DNA of 64,000 nucleotides, taken from contig JNVV01000024.1 in NCBI GenBank assembly GCA_000733355.1, positions 1 through 64,000 on the forward strand, written 5' to 3'. Below are positions 10,735 through 22,854 of this stretch, in pieces. Origin of the DNA: Falciphora oryzae (lineage: Eukaryota; Ascomycota; Sordariomycetes; Magnaporthales; Magnaporthaceae). Under the pieces are notes generated by a model. That model did no database searches and was not told the DNA's origin. It saw only the letters and a list, made by a program, of their open reading frames with translations. Numbering within the stretch: position 1 is the stretch's first letter; every line of letters begins with the position of its first letter. The translations under genes and the position numbers were made by a program.

Positions 10735-13700
10735 CTACATTTTAAGGATGAAACTCTTCAAAATAGAGCAGGGAAACGCTTCGGCGCCCAAGAATATGAA
10801 AGCACGGGCCCGGCAAAAACGAACCGGAGTCCTCCGAGCCGTAACCGCCTGTCTCCTACCTAGCGCTGGCCTCTTCCCACGCCGGCTCCCCCCTACATCC
10901 TCGCTGAACAAGCTCCGGATCCCTCTCCGGCCCCTCGCGACGGCAAGGTCGATCGCCGTCCTCATCTCGCCGTCCTCGATGCGCGGGTCCAGCCCGAGAT
11001 CCAAGAGCTTCTTGAACGCGCGCTCGACGTGGTAGACCTGGTCCTCGTCTCCGCGGTCGATGCGCCGCCCCGCCAGCAGGTGCAGCATTCCCTGCCCGGC
11101 GCCGTTGACGGCGCGCAGGTCCGCGCCGAACTCGGCCAGCAGCTCGATGCCTGGCATGTAGCCGACGTCGTGCGCCTCGGCGTAGGCCCGCGAGGTGCTG
11201 CTCACCAGGCCCGGCGGGTCCTCGGCCCCCTGCCAGCCCGTGGCGGCCAGGACCAGCGCGGGCGTGTCGCCGCTGGCGTTGCGCGCGTTGATGTCGGGGC
11301 CGCTGGGGTGGGCGGCGAGCTGGCGGAACAGCTCGGCCGCGGCCTGCGCGCCCGTCTTCTCGCCGACGAGGTGCGCCGCGACGTGGTGCAGCGCCGTGTT
11401 CCCGTCGGTCGTGGTGCCGAATAGGAGCGGGTCCGCGCCGGTGACTGACACGAGGTGCCCGATTGTCCACGCATTGTGTGCCGCGACTGCGAGCTGCAGC
11501 GGCGTGCAGCCGTCGTTGTCGGCCGCGCGGAGGGCCTCGGGGCCGCTGCGCTCGACGAGGGCCGCAAAGGCGGCCTTGTGGGCGTCATCCATGGCGCGGT
11601 GCGAGATGGTGCTGAACCAGTGCAGCGCCGTCCTGCCGTCGTCGTCGGTGAGCAGCGGGTCGGCGCCGCGGTCGAGCAGGCCGCGCATAGCGGCCACGTC
11701 CACGGTCGATAGGATCCCGTTCCTTTCACAATAGAGTACGTCGTCCAGCTCGTTGGGGTTTGCCATCGGGCCACAGGCTGATATCAGGAGCGAGCGGTTT
11801 TGCGGGCCGCTTTGGAGGTTGGGGTCGACCTTGGGCGAGTCGAGGAGCGGGATACTGGCGGCGCGATCCTCGATGACAGAATGGATGACGGAGGAGTCGT
11901 CCAAGTACCGAGCTGTTGGGTCCGCGCCGTGCTCGAGCAGGAGCTTGGTGATCTCTCGCTGTCGCGCCTTGGCCTGATTCGGGGATAGCCCAGGGATGTA
12001 CCCTGGCCTTCGCGAGGCCTCGTGAAGAGGGTATCTAGGACGGAAAGTAGGGAGGTAGTTTGGGTCACACCCGGCTTCCAGCGGCAGCTTGACGGCCTCT
12101 ATGTCCACCCGCTCCACCGCGCCCAGCAAGTCGGTACTCTGCACCGGAACAGGCGTTCCGTACTTGAGCAGCAATTTGATCGTTGCGGCATCACGCGCCA
12201 AGTCAAGGCTTGTTATATCGCGCCCGTCTCCCGAGCCGCCCGCAATGACGGCATGTATATCAGCACCGCGATCCAAGAGTATTCTGACAGTCTCTGCGGC
12301 ATAACTGTCCGCTGCGCCGGAGCCCGCGAGGGCTTTGAGCAGTGGGGTTTGGTCATCGCCGTTTTGGGCTTCAATATCGGCCCCGTGATCCAAGAGATAG
12401 CCGAGAGCCTCCAGCTGCCAGAAATAGCGGCCCGGAACCAGTTCATGCAGCGCTGTCGAGGCCCCGCCCCTAGGGCCATCCCAGGCCTCAGAGCTGGCCT
12501 CGGTGGGAGGGCCGGAACTAGAGTTGCTAGATATGATGTAATCTGCGAGGTTGAACTTGGTATTGACATCAACCTGGATCGTCTCGACGAGCGTTTTGAG
12601 AACGTGAAGGCTGGGCGACTCTCGACTACAAGCGGATCCGAGCAGTGTTTGCCGAGCCTTGCCTTTCTGTCTTGCGAGATGCTGGCCTTCAAAGACAGCG
12701 ACCTCGCTCGAGAAATGCCTGAGAAGGATCATGTTTCCTTTTGCCACGATCTCCTCGAAAATATTCACATCTTTCTGCTTGTCGAGAAAGAGGCCGCCCC
12801 TAAGCCGAGCAAACTCCTTTATGACGTCGTACTCGCCACCTGCGAGGGTTTCGCTCACCATCGCATCCAGCTCTCTCCGCGGGCCGTATTTCTCACGGGG
12901 CCCTGTATCTTCCTGGGTTTGGAGCAGCGCTTTTACCAGATCATCCACTATCCCGGGATCAGTGGCGGCCTTGAATGCAGCCTCGTTCTCGTCATTCTGA
13001 GGAGAGATCCCTCGCGCGGCCAGCGCCCTGACCATCACCCAGTTGCCGGCCTCGAGAGCCAGGTCCATCGGTGTCAGAGTCTGTCCATTCCTTCTCTGGA
13101 AAGTAGCATTCAAGTCTGCTCCTGAATCTGCAAGGAGTTCGACAATGCCGGCCGTACAGGGGAGGGGCCCGATGGGGATCTGTCGGCTATCTCGTTCGCG
13201 ACTTGGTCTCCGAATGTCACGGAAATATCTTCGATTGCTCCGTTCCCAGCGCTGTCGCCTTGTTTCCAGCACCTCCGCCGTCGTTGGAGGGAATGGCCTT
13301 GAATCATTTCGGTCATTCGGAGGATCAGTCGCAAGTTCAGGATGTAAGCTAACTGGGGTGTGAAGCGGAGAAAGTCCGCAGCTGCTGAGGATGGAGGGAT
13401 CAGCTCCGAACGAGAGAAGACACCGAACGCTTTCCACGTCGTCGACAGAACACGCGTATTGAAGGGGTGTATATCCCCAGCCCTCGCGGTTGTCACGGAG
13501 GTTCAGGTGCCGGTCAAGAACGCCATGATCCTTGTACCAAGACAGGAGGAGCAATACGGCGTTGGGGCGACCCGGTCGCGCGGCATAGTGTAGTGGAGAG
13601 AAACCCTCGGGAGTCAACACATCAGGACTAGCGCCCCCGTCGAGAAGCTTCTTGACCATGAGATCGTCGATCTCGGCGGCCACGTGTAGGGGGGTTTCGC

Positions 13701-16700
13701 CCCGAGCGTCAGGATCGGAGACAGAGAGTCCTGCGAACCATGGAGATCCGAGAGTGTAATCGAGACTCTCCGGGCTCTTCACCAGATGGAGGGCCGTCGC
13801 ACCGCGAGAGTTCTTGGCTTTGGGGTCGACTCCTGCCTTGACAAGGGACTCAACCCCCTCGTCAGCCTCGGCAGCTTCTCGTGAATGCCGCGAGATGAGG
13901 CGGTGGATGGTAGTGTTGCCGTCCCCATCAGGCACCAACGGATCAGCGCCAAGCGATACCAGGAACTTTATCCAGTCCGGCGACACCTTCTTGACGACAT
14001 GGAAAAGCGTAGACCCGGCAAGTGTGCGCACGGTAGGGTCGGCACCCAGGCGTATGTATTTCTCGACCATCGGAATGTCCACGTCATGCGTTCGGAGGAG
14101 CTCGTGTAAAACAGTCTCGCCCCACTCGTCAGCTTTGTTGATATCCAGCCCCTCATCAATCATGGCCTTGATGACGGGTTCGTCGTTGGTAGTCTTGAAC
14201 TCCATGGACGACGATATATAATTCACGAGAGAAACCTGCTTGATATCTGCTCCGGCGCGCACGAGCCTGCGAAGGAACGTGATACCCGCTGGATTAGCAA
14301 AAGTCGGCAGGTTCCGTACGAACGCGTCCAAGACTGTGAGCCCGCCTTTGTCCACGGCCATGACGTCGGCACCGAGGTCGACTAGCTGTTCGAGGGCTGC
14401 AAAGTCCGGGATTCCCTCGGGCCTGAGGCTGAAGAGGAGGTGAAGAAGAGGGGATCTCCCCTCCTCATTCGTCGCCTCAAGATCGGCGCCCTTTTGTACA
14501 AGAGGTCCGAGCGCGCCGGCGGTGCGTTTGGAGATCAAATGGAGAGGCGTGTTGCCTCGCTTGGCTCTCGAGTTCGGGTCAGCTCCAGCTTCCAGGAGAA
14601 GCTCAACCATGTGCTGCGTGTGCGGATTGCGGGAATGATCCGACCAAGTATTGTGTACATCCCCACGGACAGCGCAATGTAGTGGTGTAAGTCCAGACCC
14701 GTGATATGCGTCCATGGTGGCGTTTATGTCTGCGCCGTTCTCCAGAAGGAGCTGAAGTATCTGTCGCGCAGCATCCCTGCGGTCTGCTGAGAATGAGATG
14801 AGCTCGTTCCCGTAGCCAGAAAACACATGGAGAGGCGTGGGGCCACTTTCACGGTCGGGAAGGCCGAGCCCCGAAGATATTTTGTCCCCAGTGATGTAGA
14901 CCCCGGGTGTGCTGCGTTGGTTGACGTCGGCTCCGTATTTGAGAAGCACCCTGGTGGACTCCAGATCGAAGCGCCGTATAGGCCTAACCAGTGCGCTCTC
15001 GCCTTCCATGTAGCTGTTGACGTTGACAAGGCCATTTTGAAGGATGGTTTCCAGATGGTGCGAATCTTCCGCGTGATGAAAACACAGGTCGGCGTCTGTT
15101 TTTGTGATAAATGGCAGAAACATGCCGAATAGTTCCGTGTTACTGCTTCTACAGGCCAGGCTAAGCGGCGTCTCGCGAACACCAGACCCGCCGTACATCC
15201 TAACAAACACGGAGTCTTTCGTTCGTGCAGTCAGTGGGCTGGCGCCGGCGTCTAGGAGGAGCTTGGCTACACCTGGCCGGTGGTTCATGCAGGCATAGTG
15301 TAGTACGGAATAGCCGTCACGGTCGATTGCGGTGGGGTCGGCACCATGCTCGAGAAGGACGCTGACGGCCTCACCGTGACCCTCTTCCACGGCGTATGAT
15401 AGTGCGGTCCGCTGCATCTCATCGCGGGTATCCACCAGATTTCTGCCATAGCTCGCCGCCAGATGCCGAACGCAATACCCAGGCCATCCGGTGCGAGCAG
15501 CGAGATGCAGGGGAGTGACAGTGCTATGCGTGAAGAACTCCCACTTGCTTGTCATCCAGAGAGCAAAGGCCGGCTTGCCTGCAAGAAAATGTGTGTCCAT
15601 TGCGGAAAAAATCCCGTCGGCGGATCCCTTCTTGAAGCTCGCCAGATGGTGGAGGAGATTTTCCAGAGCGTAGCTGATCAGTGGGTGGTTGACTCCGATC
15701 TCCTCAACGGCTTGCTGACGTTTGTGTCGCTCACCCAGTGTGTATCCATGTCGCCCCCAACTCATTGCTGCCCCTATCCCCATCCTGAGAGTCCGTCCGA
15801 AGCAAGGGACACCCGCTCATGTACTCCAGCAAGACAGTCGCCAGCATGGCGTGTGCTGCATCACCGTCGAGAACAGGGAAGGCCCCCTGGATACTCGCTC
15901 TCTCGGCATCGTTGAGGAACTCAGTGAAGGAGTGGTGGATGACGCTCATGCTCTCGTCCTCGAGCACTTCGAGCAGCTGGCCGCAGCTGGCGCGCACCAT
16001 CTCCTTTCCGCGGCGTAGGTCGAGGCCAGGCGTTATGTGGGCGGCCAGACTGCCGAGCTCAATCAGGCGCAAGGGACGAGTGGAGTGCGTGACGCATGAC
16101 AGGATCCGTACCTGCTGGCCTGTCGATACACCACTCCGGTGCGCGTTTTCGCGTAACATGACCTCGTACAGCTCACGCAGGCTCCGTGGGAGAGCGTCAA
16201 GACTGTCAGGTAGCGTGGCTTCGGTGATCCGGCCGTCGCGTAGGCCCTCCGTCAGATTGTCGGTGGCAAGGCGCCCGTGCAGGAAGAGGCCTTGAGCGTG
16301 GTCACAAATGGTCCTTTTGGTGAGCTCCTCAACTTCTGGGCTAAGGCGCGGGGGTAGGGCACTAAGCCTAGCCTCGATATATCGCGCCACGTCTGGGTAC
16401 AGCAGCACAGGATCGAGCTTGAGGCGCAGGACCTCGGGACAACGGAGAACCTCCTCAATCTTGGGCACAGGCCGGCTAGTGAGAAGAGTCTTGACGCTGA
16501 GAGGCCTGATGGTGCCGAGCTCCATGAGCCGGGCGATGAACCCGAAGCACTCGTCATCCATCTCATCCAGGGCGTCGGCAATGCAGAAAATTGTATCCAT
16601 GTGTCGTATAGCTTTAACGAGAGCATTCCACAGAGAGTTCATCTCAGTCCCGTCGACACCGGTGTTGCGTGCCACGATGTCGATCTCGGAAAACAAGATT

Positions 16701-17221
16701 GAGCTGTGTGGGAGTAGCTGAGAGACGTAGTCGCGCGCCAGGTACCTCGCATTGTGATTCTTCTCGACGATCTGACGGAAAAAGAAGAAGAGCACGGGTG
16801 CGCCCAGGTGCGTTTCTTGTAGCTGCCGGATGGTGCTGGCTGCAAAAACGGACTTGCCGCTGCCCGCGACTCCCCGGACGTGAAGACAGCCCCTGGGAGT
16901 GTCGACAGGGTTGCTGGCGCCGTCCCCTGGCGCTGGTAGTTGGGAAGCGGACCATTCGCGAAAGCCAGGTGACTCGCGCACCCAGTTGCCAGTACCGGGG
17001 ACGTACGAGTGCAGATGCTTCATGAACTCGCCTCCAGGCGAGAGATATTCCGTGGGCTGGAGCCATTGTTGAAGCTCCCGCATGCGCTCTTGAGTCGAGG
17101 CGTCGGCCTGGGGCGCCGGGGCTGGCACGGCGTCGCGGGCGACAGTCTCGTACTCGACAGGGTCGGTGTCGACACCTGCCGATGACTCCATGGTGGTAGG
17201 ATTCCTAGCGAAGTCGACCAT
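10735..17221 (-). CDS. giant NACHT-ankyrin NLR-like protein
   Basis: STAND-type receptor of the fungal NLR class: an NTPase that oligomerises on ligand sensing, with an ankyrin sensor. The N-terminal frame (start chosen at 17221, the first ATG; 17191 is the next) has the linker block LQQWLQPTEYLSPGGEF, then GTGNWV, Walker A GVAGSGKSV, LFFFFRQIVEKN, Walker B IFCIADALDEMDDE and a sensor-like TLLTSRPVP. The frame stops at 15731. A +1 frame overlapping from 15783 continues with NHPLISYALENLLHHL and about 1,650 residues of ankyrin repeats (for example TALSYAVEEGHGEAVSVLLEHGADP and ETPLHVAAEIDDLMVKKLLDGGASP) to 10735. The family has a similar 'HP.l.YA..N...H' block just after this point, so the halves belong together. 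The join is either a 1-nt slip in the G-run near 15760 or a short intron of length 3n+1 that I could not fix. If it is a true frameshift, the gene is broken. The full protein would be about 2,160 aa. Confidence 0.82.
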
Positions 17222-17788
17222 GCTGTCGACTGGGAACAGGAGGAGTCCATGATGGCGAGAAGAATGGCAGGAAAATGGGGGCAGCAGACCCGCGTAGAAA
17301 TAAGTAAAGGGTGCGAGACTGCTGCTCCCGTCGGCGATGGATGAGACTCCACCTCCGTCGGCGTGAGCCGCCACACCAACCGAAAGGTCTTTGCTGCCGG
17401 AACTGAGTCACCCGGCTGAGGACCATGCATAGTGCCGAGAGGATGACACCGCTTCTGCACTTCAATGGATGTTGGTGACTTCGCCCCAACGGGCCCGCTG
17501 AGCTGCAGTCCAGAAGCCACAGTGATACCCCGCGGATTTGCTTCTGCTACCTATTTGCGGCGCCGCCGTGCCACACAATGCTCAACACGGTGCCGTTGCG
17601 CTCAAAGCGGTCCGAGGAACCCGGGAATGCCTGCATCTGGTGCGTCATCTACCGAGTATGGCCTACACGACTGCTTCTTTGGGAATCGCATCGTTTCCTG
17701 AAATTGTGCCACATCACGGTCTCGCTAGATCGTGCACGAACCTGATGTGTCCACGCAAGCGTAGGGAATGGGACATGTGCAGGTGTTG
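17222..17788. other. no gene seen; upstream region of the NACHT-ankyrin gene
   Basis: Between the NLR start and the end of the YwbE-like gene, both on the minus strand. The NLR frame stays open upstream to 17374 but without an ATG, so this part is probably 5' UTR and promoter. Confidence 0.4.
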
Positions 17789-18424
17789 TCACGTCTCGAA
17801 GTGCCCTGCCACGTGATGCGCGACGGCAGCTTCGTCCCCCTCGAAAGCCCCACACACCGGACAGCTCGCCGTCGCGGCAGACTGGGATGCGGCTGCTATA
17901 TCCTCCTCCGCGCCACCGGCTGTGGGATCCACAGAGCCACCACCCTTTCCCTTCCCTTTCCTACGCCCCTTGGGCTTCGCCTGCTTGATGTACGCGTCCA
18001 GTCCAATCTGCTCCGCCGGCTTGTCCTCCTCGTCGAGCCTGGTGTCCCTCACCAGGCCCTGCCGGGCGCCGCCCTGGACGCCCTCGGACCTGACCATCCA
18101 AGACGGCCCGCCCGCAGCGTCCGGGGCGCCGTTGGCGTTTCCGCTGACATTTAGGCTGTCGAGGGACGCGGCCGCGGCCGGGGCCATACTCTGGACGCGC
18201 CCGACGCGGCAGTCGGCTAGGCGCACCTTGATACCACGCGGGTGATTTCCCCGCGTTAGCACGTCGCGTACGGCCCCGGAAACCGTGCGCCCCGTCGGCT
18301 GGTCGGCCTTGAGGACGATGTTCACCCCCGCGCCGGGGACCACCTGCGTCGTGTTGGGCACGCGTGGGTGGTACCTGTGTTGCTGGTTCGGGCGGCGTTC
18401 GGGCGCGTTTCCGGGTTCTGACAT
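17789..18424 (-). CDS. YwbE-like (DUF2196) protein with C-terminal zinc finger
   Basis: Single-exon 211-aa protein. Residues ~30-80 match the small YwbE family: GAGVNIVLKADQPTGRTVSG, then VLTRGNHPRGIKVRL and VGRVQ. This family is found in bacteria and fungi and its role is not established; the fold is thought to be a small beta-barrel. The rest is fungal-specific: a Gly/Ala linker, a Lys-rich patch (KPKGRRKGKGKG) and a C-terminal C2H2 finger CPVCGAF...VAHHVAGHFE, spaced like UBZ4-type ubiquitin-binding or rapidly evolving C2H2 fingers. A middle segment (DEEDKPAEQIGLDAYI) is acidic. The ATG at 18424 gives the shortest sensible N-terminus before the YwbE core. Ubiquitin or nucleic-acid binding is inference. 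Intact, and likely a conserved gene rather than accessory. Confidence 0.85.
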   Translation of the reverse strand: MSEPGNAPERRPNQQHRYHPRVPNTTQVVPGAGVNIVLKADQPTGRTVSGAVRDVLTRGNHPRGIKVRLADCRVGRVQSMAPAAAASLDSLNVSGNANGAPDAAGGPSWMVRSEGVQGGARQGLVRDTRLDEEDKPAEQIGLDAYIKQAKPKGRRKGKGKGGGSVDPTAGGAEEDIAAASQSAATASCPVCGAFEGDEAAVAHHVAGHFET

Positions 18425-19798
18425 GATTTTGCGGTCGCTTCTTTCTTTGCAGTCTTGACGCGCCCGGGGCAGCCCGAGCGTGCTCGCGCCAGTGATCGGA
18501 TCGGGTTATCTCTGCTTCTCCGAGCCTTTTCGGAGGTTGGTCAGGGGTTTGATGACATGGCGACGAGGCTTGGTCAAGCTTGGTTTGAGCAAGCTCCGCA
18601 CGGGCGACGCAGCTCGCTCCCCTGATCGCCCCACTTACGCCCACGTGAACTGGCCCTGATTTGTGAGGCATGACAGCGGGAGAACACGCCTGGCGTTGAA
18701 CCCGCCACAACTTGCCTCGTTCCCAATTCTGACAAACATGATCGCCTTCGCGCCCCCAAACGGGAAATTTCTGGGCATTTGCCCGAATGGGGGATGTGAC
18801 GTGCAGGCATTCCCTCCCTCCCTCTGCAGGAGCTTGCCCAGGAACGGCAGCACCCATCAAAACTTGACCCCCATACGAACCGTGGGTCCCCTGTTTAATA
18901 TCGCAGAGTTTCCCCAATCTCCCAAGCCACCCGCCAGCCGCGTACGTCGATTTACGGCTTGTGGAGCAAAAGAGGCTGGCAGCACGTTTTTGTTGGCCGC
19001 CGATGGCGTTCTTTCGTCTCCAATGACCCTCTGTGCATTATCATAATGGGAGATAGCGCGCGGCAGAATTGCGGGGTGCTGCCTCGGCCATATCCATCAC
19101 ATCCAGTGGCCTGATGTTCATCTGCCAAGGCCATCATCACGAGAAAGCAGTCGCGTCGCCAGCTTGAGGTGTGGACAATACTTGAGCTCCCGTCATCCTG
19201 ACGAGGAGCCGTCACTGCGGGGTTGACAGGATCGCCGAGACGGGAGATTTTCATCTGGGCGCGTGGATCCCCCACCCGCGCAGGGTCAATTCCAGAGTCC
19301 ATCTGTCCTTGGCCAACCATCACTCCTCGTTTACCTCGAAACATTGCTCGGGCGGCTCCAAAACGATGCCCATTGCGGGGAGCATCGTGGCTGTGCTATC
19401 ACTTGTCGTCCCGTTCAGGCGGTCCACCAGGAGACGGACCCATGGTGACATCTCCGACTGGCAAATCGAGCCGGCTCACCCTCGCTAGCGTTCAGGGGGA
19501 GGAAACATGCAGGCGGGTGGGATGGGCGGGATGGGCGACGTTTCGGGAGCGCTCCCGATATGGAGATGACTTTTAAAGCCTCGACATCGGCCACCCGCGG
19601 GTCCGTTGACACGGGCCGGCAGGAGCTACTTAAGGAAGTCGCAAGCAGCTATCTCTGCGCTCCTCCCCCAACATTTTAAGGTACTTATAGATGCAAGCAA
19701 ACCACTCCTACAGTCTCGACTTCCCTCTCCTTCAACTCTCGGCACTGACCATCAGGGTACCCAAAACCTCACCTCATTGACAGACGCATCACAGAACC
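18425..19798. other. no gene seen; divergent intergenic region
   Basis: About 1.4 kb between divergently transcribed genes, so it probably holds both promoters. No conserved frame was recognised in six frames. Pyrimidine-rich runs just upstream of 19799 fit a fungal core promoter and 5' UTR. Confidence 0.4.
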
Positions 19799-21653
19799 AT
19801 GGAGGCCGAATATGGAGACGTCTCCAGGGTCCTGGAGGGAACGACAATTCTCGTGACAGGCGCGGCCGGATTTGTTGGGACTGCCCTGCTATACCGACTA
19901 CTTCTAGACCCCGAGCTCAAGACCAGAGTCAAGCGCGTGCTTGCTCTGATTCGGGGAAGCACCTTCGAGGAGGCGGTCAAGAAGCTACCACCAGTGCTTC
20001 GCGAGCTTGCCCGCCCCATCGACACGGACGAGCCCGATGCGAAACTACTGATCCTCCGAGGAGATTGCCGGCACGCGCAACTGGGCCTCACTGGGCCGAG
20101 CCTACAGGCTGCTCGCCAGGCGGATGTGGTTATCCATGCGGCAGGAGAGACCCGCTTTATGCTGGGTCTATCCGACGCTATGGATTGCATCGTGAGTCGG
20201 CACATCGGCGCCCGGGACCCGCGGACGCGTGCGCGGCCTTACGCCCCTTGCTAACTCGATGATCCAGACCGACCTAGCCTATCAGGCAGCCCGCTTCTCG
20301 CTGGGCGCGAGCAACGTCAAAACGCATATCCACCTGTCGACGACATATGTTGGATGGTTTATGGGGAACGGCTCCACCGTGACGGAGGACTTCCTTCAGG
20401 ATGGCCTGGGCGACGACGATGACGACACGCACGCAAACACCTATTTACATGCCAAGACACTGGCTGAGGAGTCCGTCAACGCGCTCTTCAAGCCCCAGGC
20501 TGGCCGTCCCGTGCATGGCAAATCAGTGCGCATCCTCCGGATATGCACACTGGGAGCTGCTGCCGCGTTCCCCTCTCCGGGATGCGGCGCCTGTCAAACC
20601 AGCACGCCTGTATCCGCCGCGCTTGCCGCCGTGCCGGTTGCCGAGACCACCCCTGAAATGGCTTGGATTCCCAGGGATTCTTTCCTCGATGGTCCGTTTA
20701 TTGCTGCAAACTTACGCGTCCTTCAAGCCATCCTTACTTCTCGTTTGCTCACAGCCCTGGATCCGCAATATTCCTGCTAACTCGTTATTCCCACGGCACT
20801 AGTCCTCCCTGTTGACATCGCGGTGAACCAGATCCTCGCTCTGACCGCGTCAGCGCATAGGAATCACACACTCTCGCCTGCTGCTCCGTCTCACCCTCGC
20901 AACGTTCGCAACCCCGTCAACGCGCGAGGCACCAACGTTCCCGTGTACCATGTCGCCAGCGGCTTGCTGCCGCAGAAGCAGCTGCGGTTCCTGACGCTCA
21001 ACAAGCCGGAGGTCAAGATCGCGCAGCCGTACGTCAAGGAGAAGAGCCTGATGTGCTGCTACATGCCCTTCATCGAGAAGCAGGTGCACTTCGATGTCTC
21101 TCGTGCGCGGTCCGCCATGGGCACCACGCCGCCCACCCAGCTGGACGACCGAACCGACACCACAGACCCGGCGGGCGACCGCATTGCCGACAGCAGCGCC
21201 CCCACGCTGCTGTTTCCGGAGGCGGTGGAGGACCTCGGCATCGATCGGGCTTCCGCAACCTCGCCGTCTATCTCGCCATCCCTGGATGGAAGTGTCGTCT
21301 TTGACGAAGACCCGATCACTGCTGCCAGACGGAACAGCAATGCGGCCCTGAGCGACCTCGCCTCTTCCATCTCGGACGCGCCGAGTGACGGCGAGGAGAA
21401 GGAAGACCGCCCCAAGATGTCCGCCGCCATTTCCGCCCCCACAGCCACGACGTTCAACGTGAGCCGGGCCTGGGCCGACCAGTCCATTGACTGCGGCGCT
21501 CTCAAGGTCGACTGCGGGAAGGCGCTGGAGGCGCACTTTGGGCCCATGACGGCTAGCGCGGACTCGGCAGGCTGGGTCGGATATCTGGAAGCCGTCAGGG
21601 ACGAGATGGATCGGCACATGCTGCTTGCTGCCGAGGACTCTTGGGTGGACTGA
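19799..21653 (+). CDS. fatty-acyl-CoA-reductase-like NAD-binding protein
   Basis: Extended short-chain dehydrogenase of the 'male sterility' NAD-binding family (NAD_binding_4), which reduces acyl-CoA or acyl-carrier thioesters. Three exons are proposed: 19799-20191, 20268-20691 and 20803-21653 (555 aa). Intron 1 is GTGAGT...CCAG with CTAAC. Intron 2 has the weaker donor GTCCGT but a good CTAAC branch site and TAG acceptor, and it restores the family sequence FLD|VLPVDIAVNQILAL. Motifs: TTILVTGAAGFVGTALLYRLL (nucleotide-binding TGxxGFxG), HIHLSTTYVGWF, the catalytic-type YLHAK (Tyr-x-x-x-Lys) and VYHVASG. The C-terminal ~200 residues are Ser/Thr/Asp-rich before a final conserved-looking block (FNVSRAWADQSIDCGALKVDCG). 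Some relatives are parts of polyketide or NRPS-type release enzymes; this one is free-standing. No damage if intron 2 is accepted. Confidence 0.82.
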
Positions 21654-22230
21654 GCAGTTGAGGCTGCTCAGAAGTGTAATACCGGAAGCGCAACTCCGAA
21701 CTTTTGTCGTAATAGCCGACTGTTATGGTACGAAGAGCGGGCGAGGAGACAAGAAATCGCTGTAAAACACCCAGATAGCTTCGTGCAAAATTTAAATACC
21801 CTTCGGACATCCCACTACTTGACAATTTGAAAACAACCGCTGTTCAGCGCCAACATGGCTGTAACCAGTCAACAAACAAGGCCTCCTCCCCATATTCTTC
21901 ATCACGCCGATTTTCGAAAGTTGTCCATAATTCTCTCACCAACGTGGAGATGTTTGTTGACATTTAGCTGCCGATGGTGGTGCAGACGGAACATCAGCAG
22001 GACATGCCCCCAGTAGAAATTCCCCAACTGTCTACTTGCCACATGACTCTAGCAGATAGAAGAGCATACGGTTGGAACATTATGTGTAGCGCCGGCACCG
22101 CCACCCTTTGAAGCTGCGGTCCTCCCGGTGTCCTCCTCGTTCAAGTCCGGGGCCGGGCAATTCTTCCCCGCGTCTAGCTTGTGATATTTCGAGCACAGTG
22201 TCTGGCATCCAACCCGGGCGAGCGTAAAGT
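21654..22230. other. no gene seen
   Basis: Short intergenic stretch after the reductase. Probably its 3' UTR and spacer. No family match or repeat noticed. Confidence 0.4.
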
Positions 22231-22854
22231 TTAAGTGGGCGGTCCTGTTGCGGTTCTCGGCCCAGACCGAGGAGAGGAAGGCGCAAGAAGGTTCGAGAGG
22301 TCTGGGGCTCCTGGGCGATTGGCGAGCCTGGGGCCCGGGGACGTCTTCAATCTGGGTTGGAAAGTCGAGGGAAGCGGCGGGAAGAATACTGGTCCTGCGT
22401 TGACGTCGGGAGGCAAGGCGTCTCCCAGATCAGCGTACGTGCCGACGGAGACACCCTTCAAGCCGTCGCGGTCCACGGGGAAGACGTCCAAGGCCTTGTA
22501 GACGACGACAACGGCGTGCTGCCGCTCTCGGATGTGGCAGTGGAAGCGGGCGGCCCAGAAGAGGGTGTACCTCCTGTGCGCGTCGCCGCCGCCGAAGACG
22601 CGGGCTTGCGGGTCGGGGCTGGATCCGAGTGTCCTGGTGGCTTCGGCCAACAGCTCGTCGCGGAATGCGAACTCGAAGGCCGAGTGGGCCCCGTTCTGGT
22701 ATCAGAAGCCCCATTCGGGAAGCTCGTGGTTGGAAACACCCCATGCTTTCAGCAGGGCCCCGCCCCAGAGCACAGGGACGATGCCGTGCTTGATGAGGAG
22801 CGCGAAGGCTAGCCCGATAGTCTTCGTTTCCGGCCCGCAGATCATGGGCTGCAT
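22231..22854 (-). pseudogene. broken ORF of unknown function
   Basis: A minus-strand frame from an ATG at 22854 (context ACACCATGC) reads through one in-frame TGA at 22704..22702. The first part, MQPMICGPETKTIGLAFALLI, and the following GIVPVLWGGALLKAWGV look like a globular alpha/beta start. After the stop the same frame continues with YQNGAHSAFEFAFRDELLAEA and HAVVVVYKALDVFPVDRDG, so the stop probably replaces a residue such as Trp. A 42-nt intron (donor GTTTCC, acceptor ACCAG) could remove the stop in frame, but it is shorter than usual and the donor is poor. The Pro-rich C-terminus is probably not conserved. I do not recognise the family. Confidence 0.4.

Noticed and set aside
12022..13125. 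367-codon open frame on the plus strand
   Set aside because: Antisense to the ankyrin repeats of the NLR; no motif.
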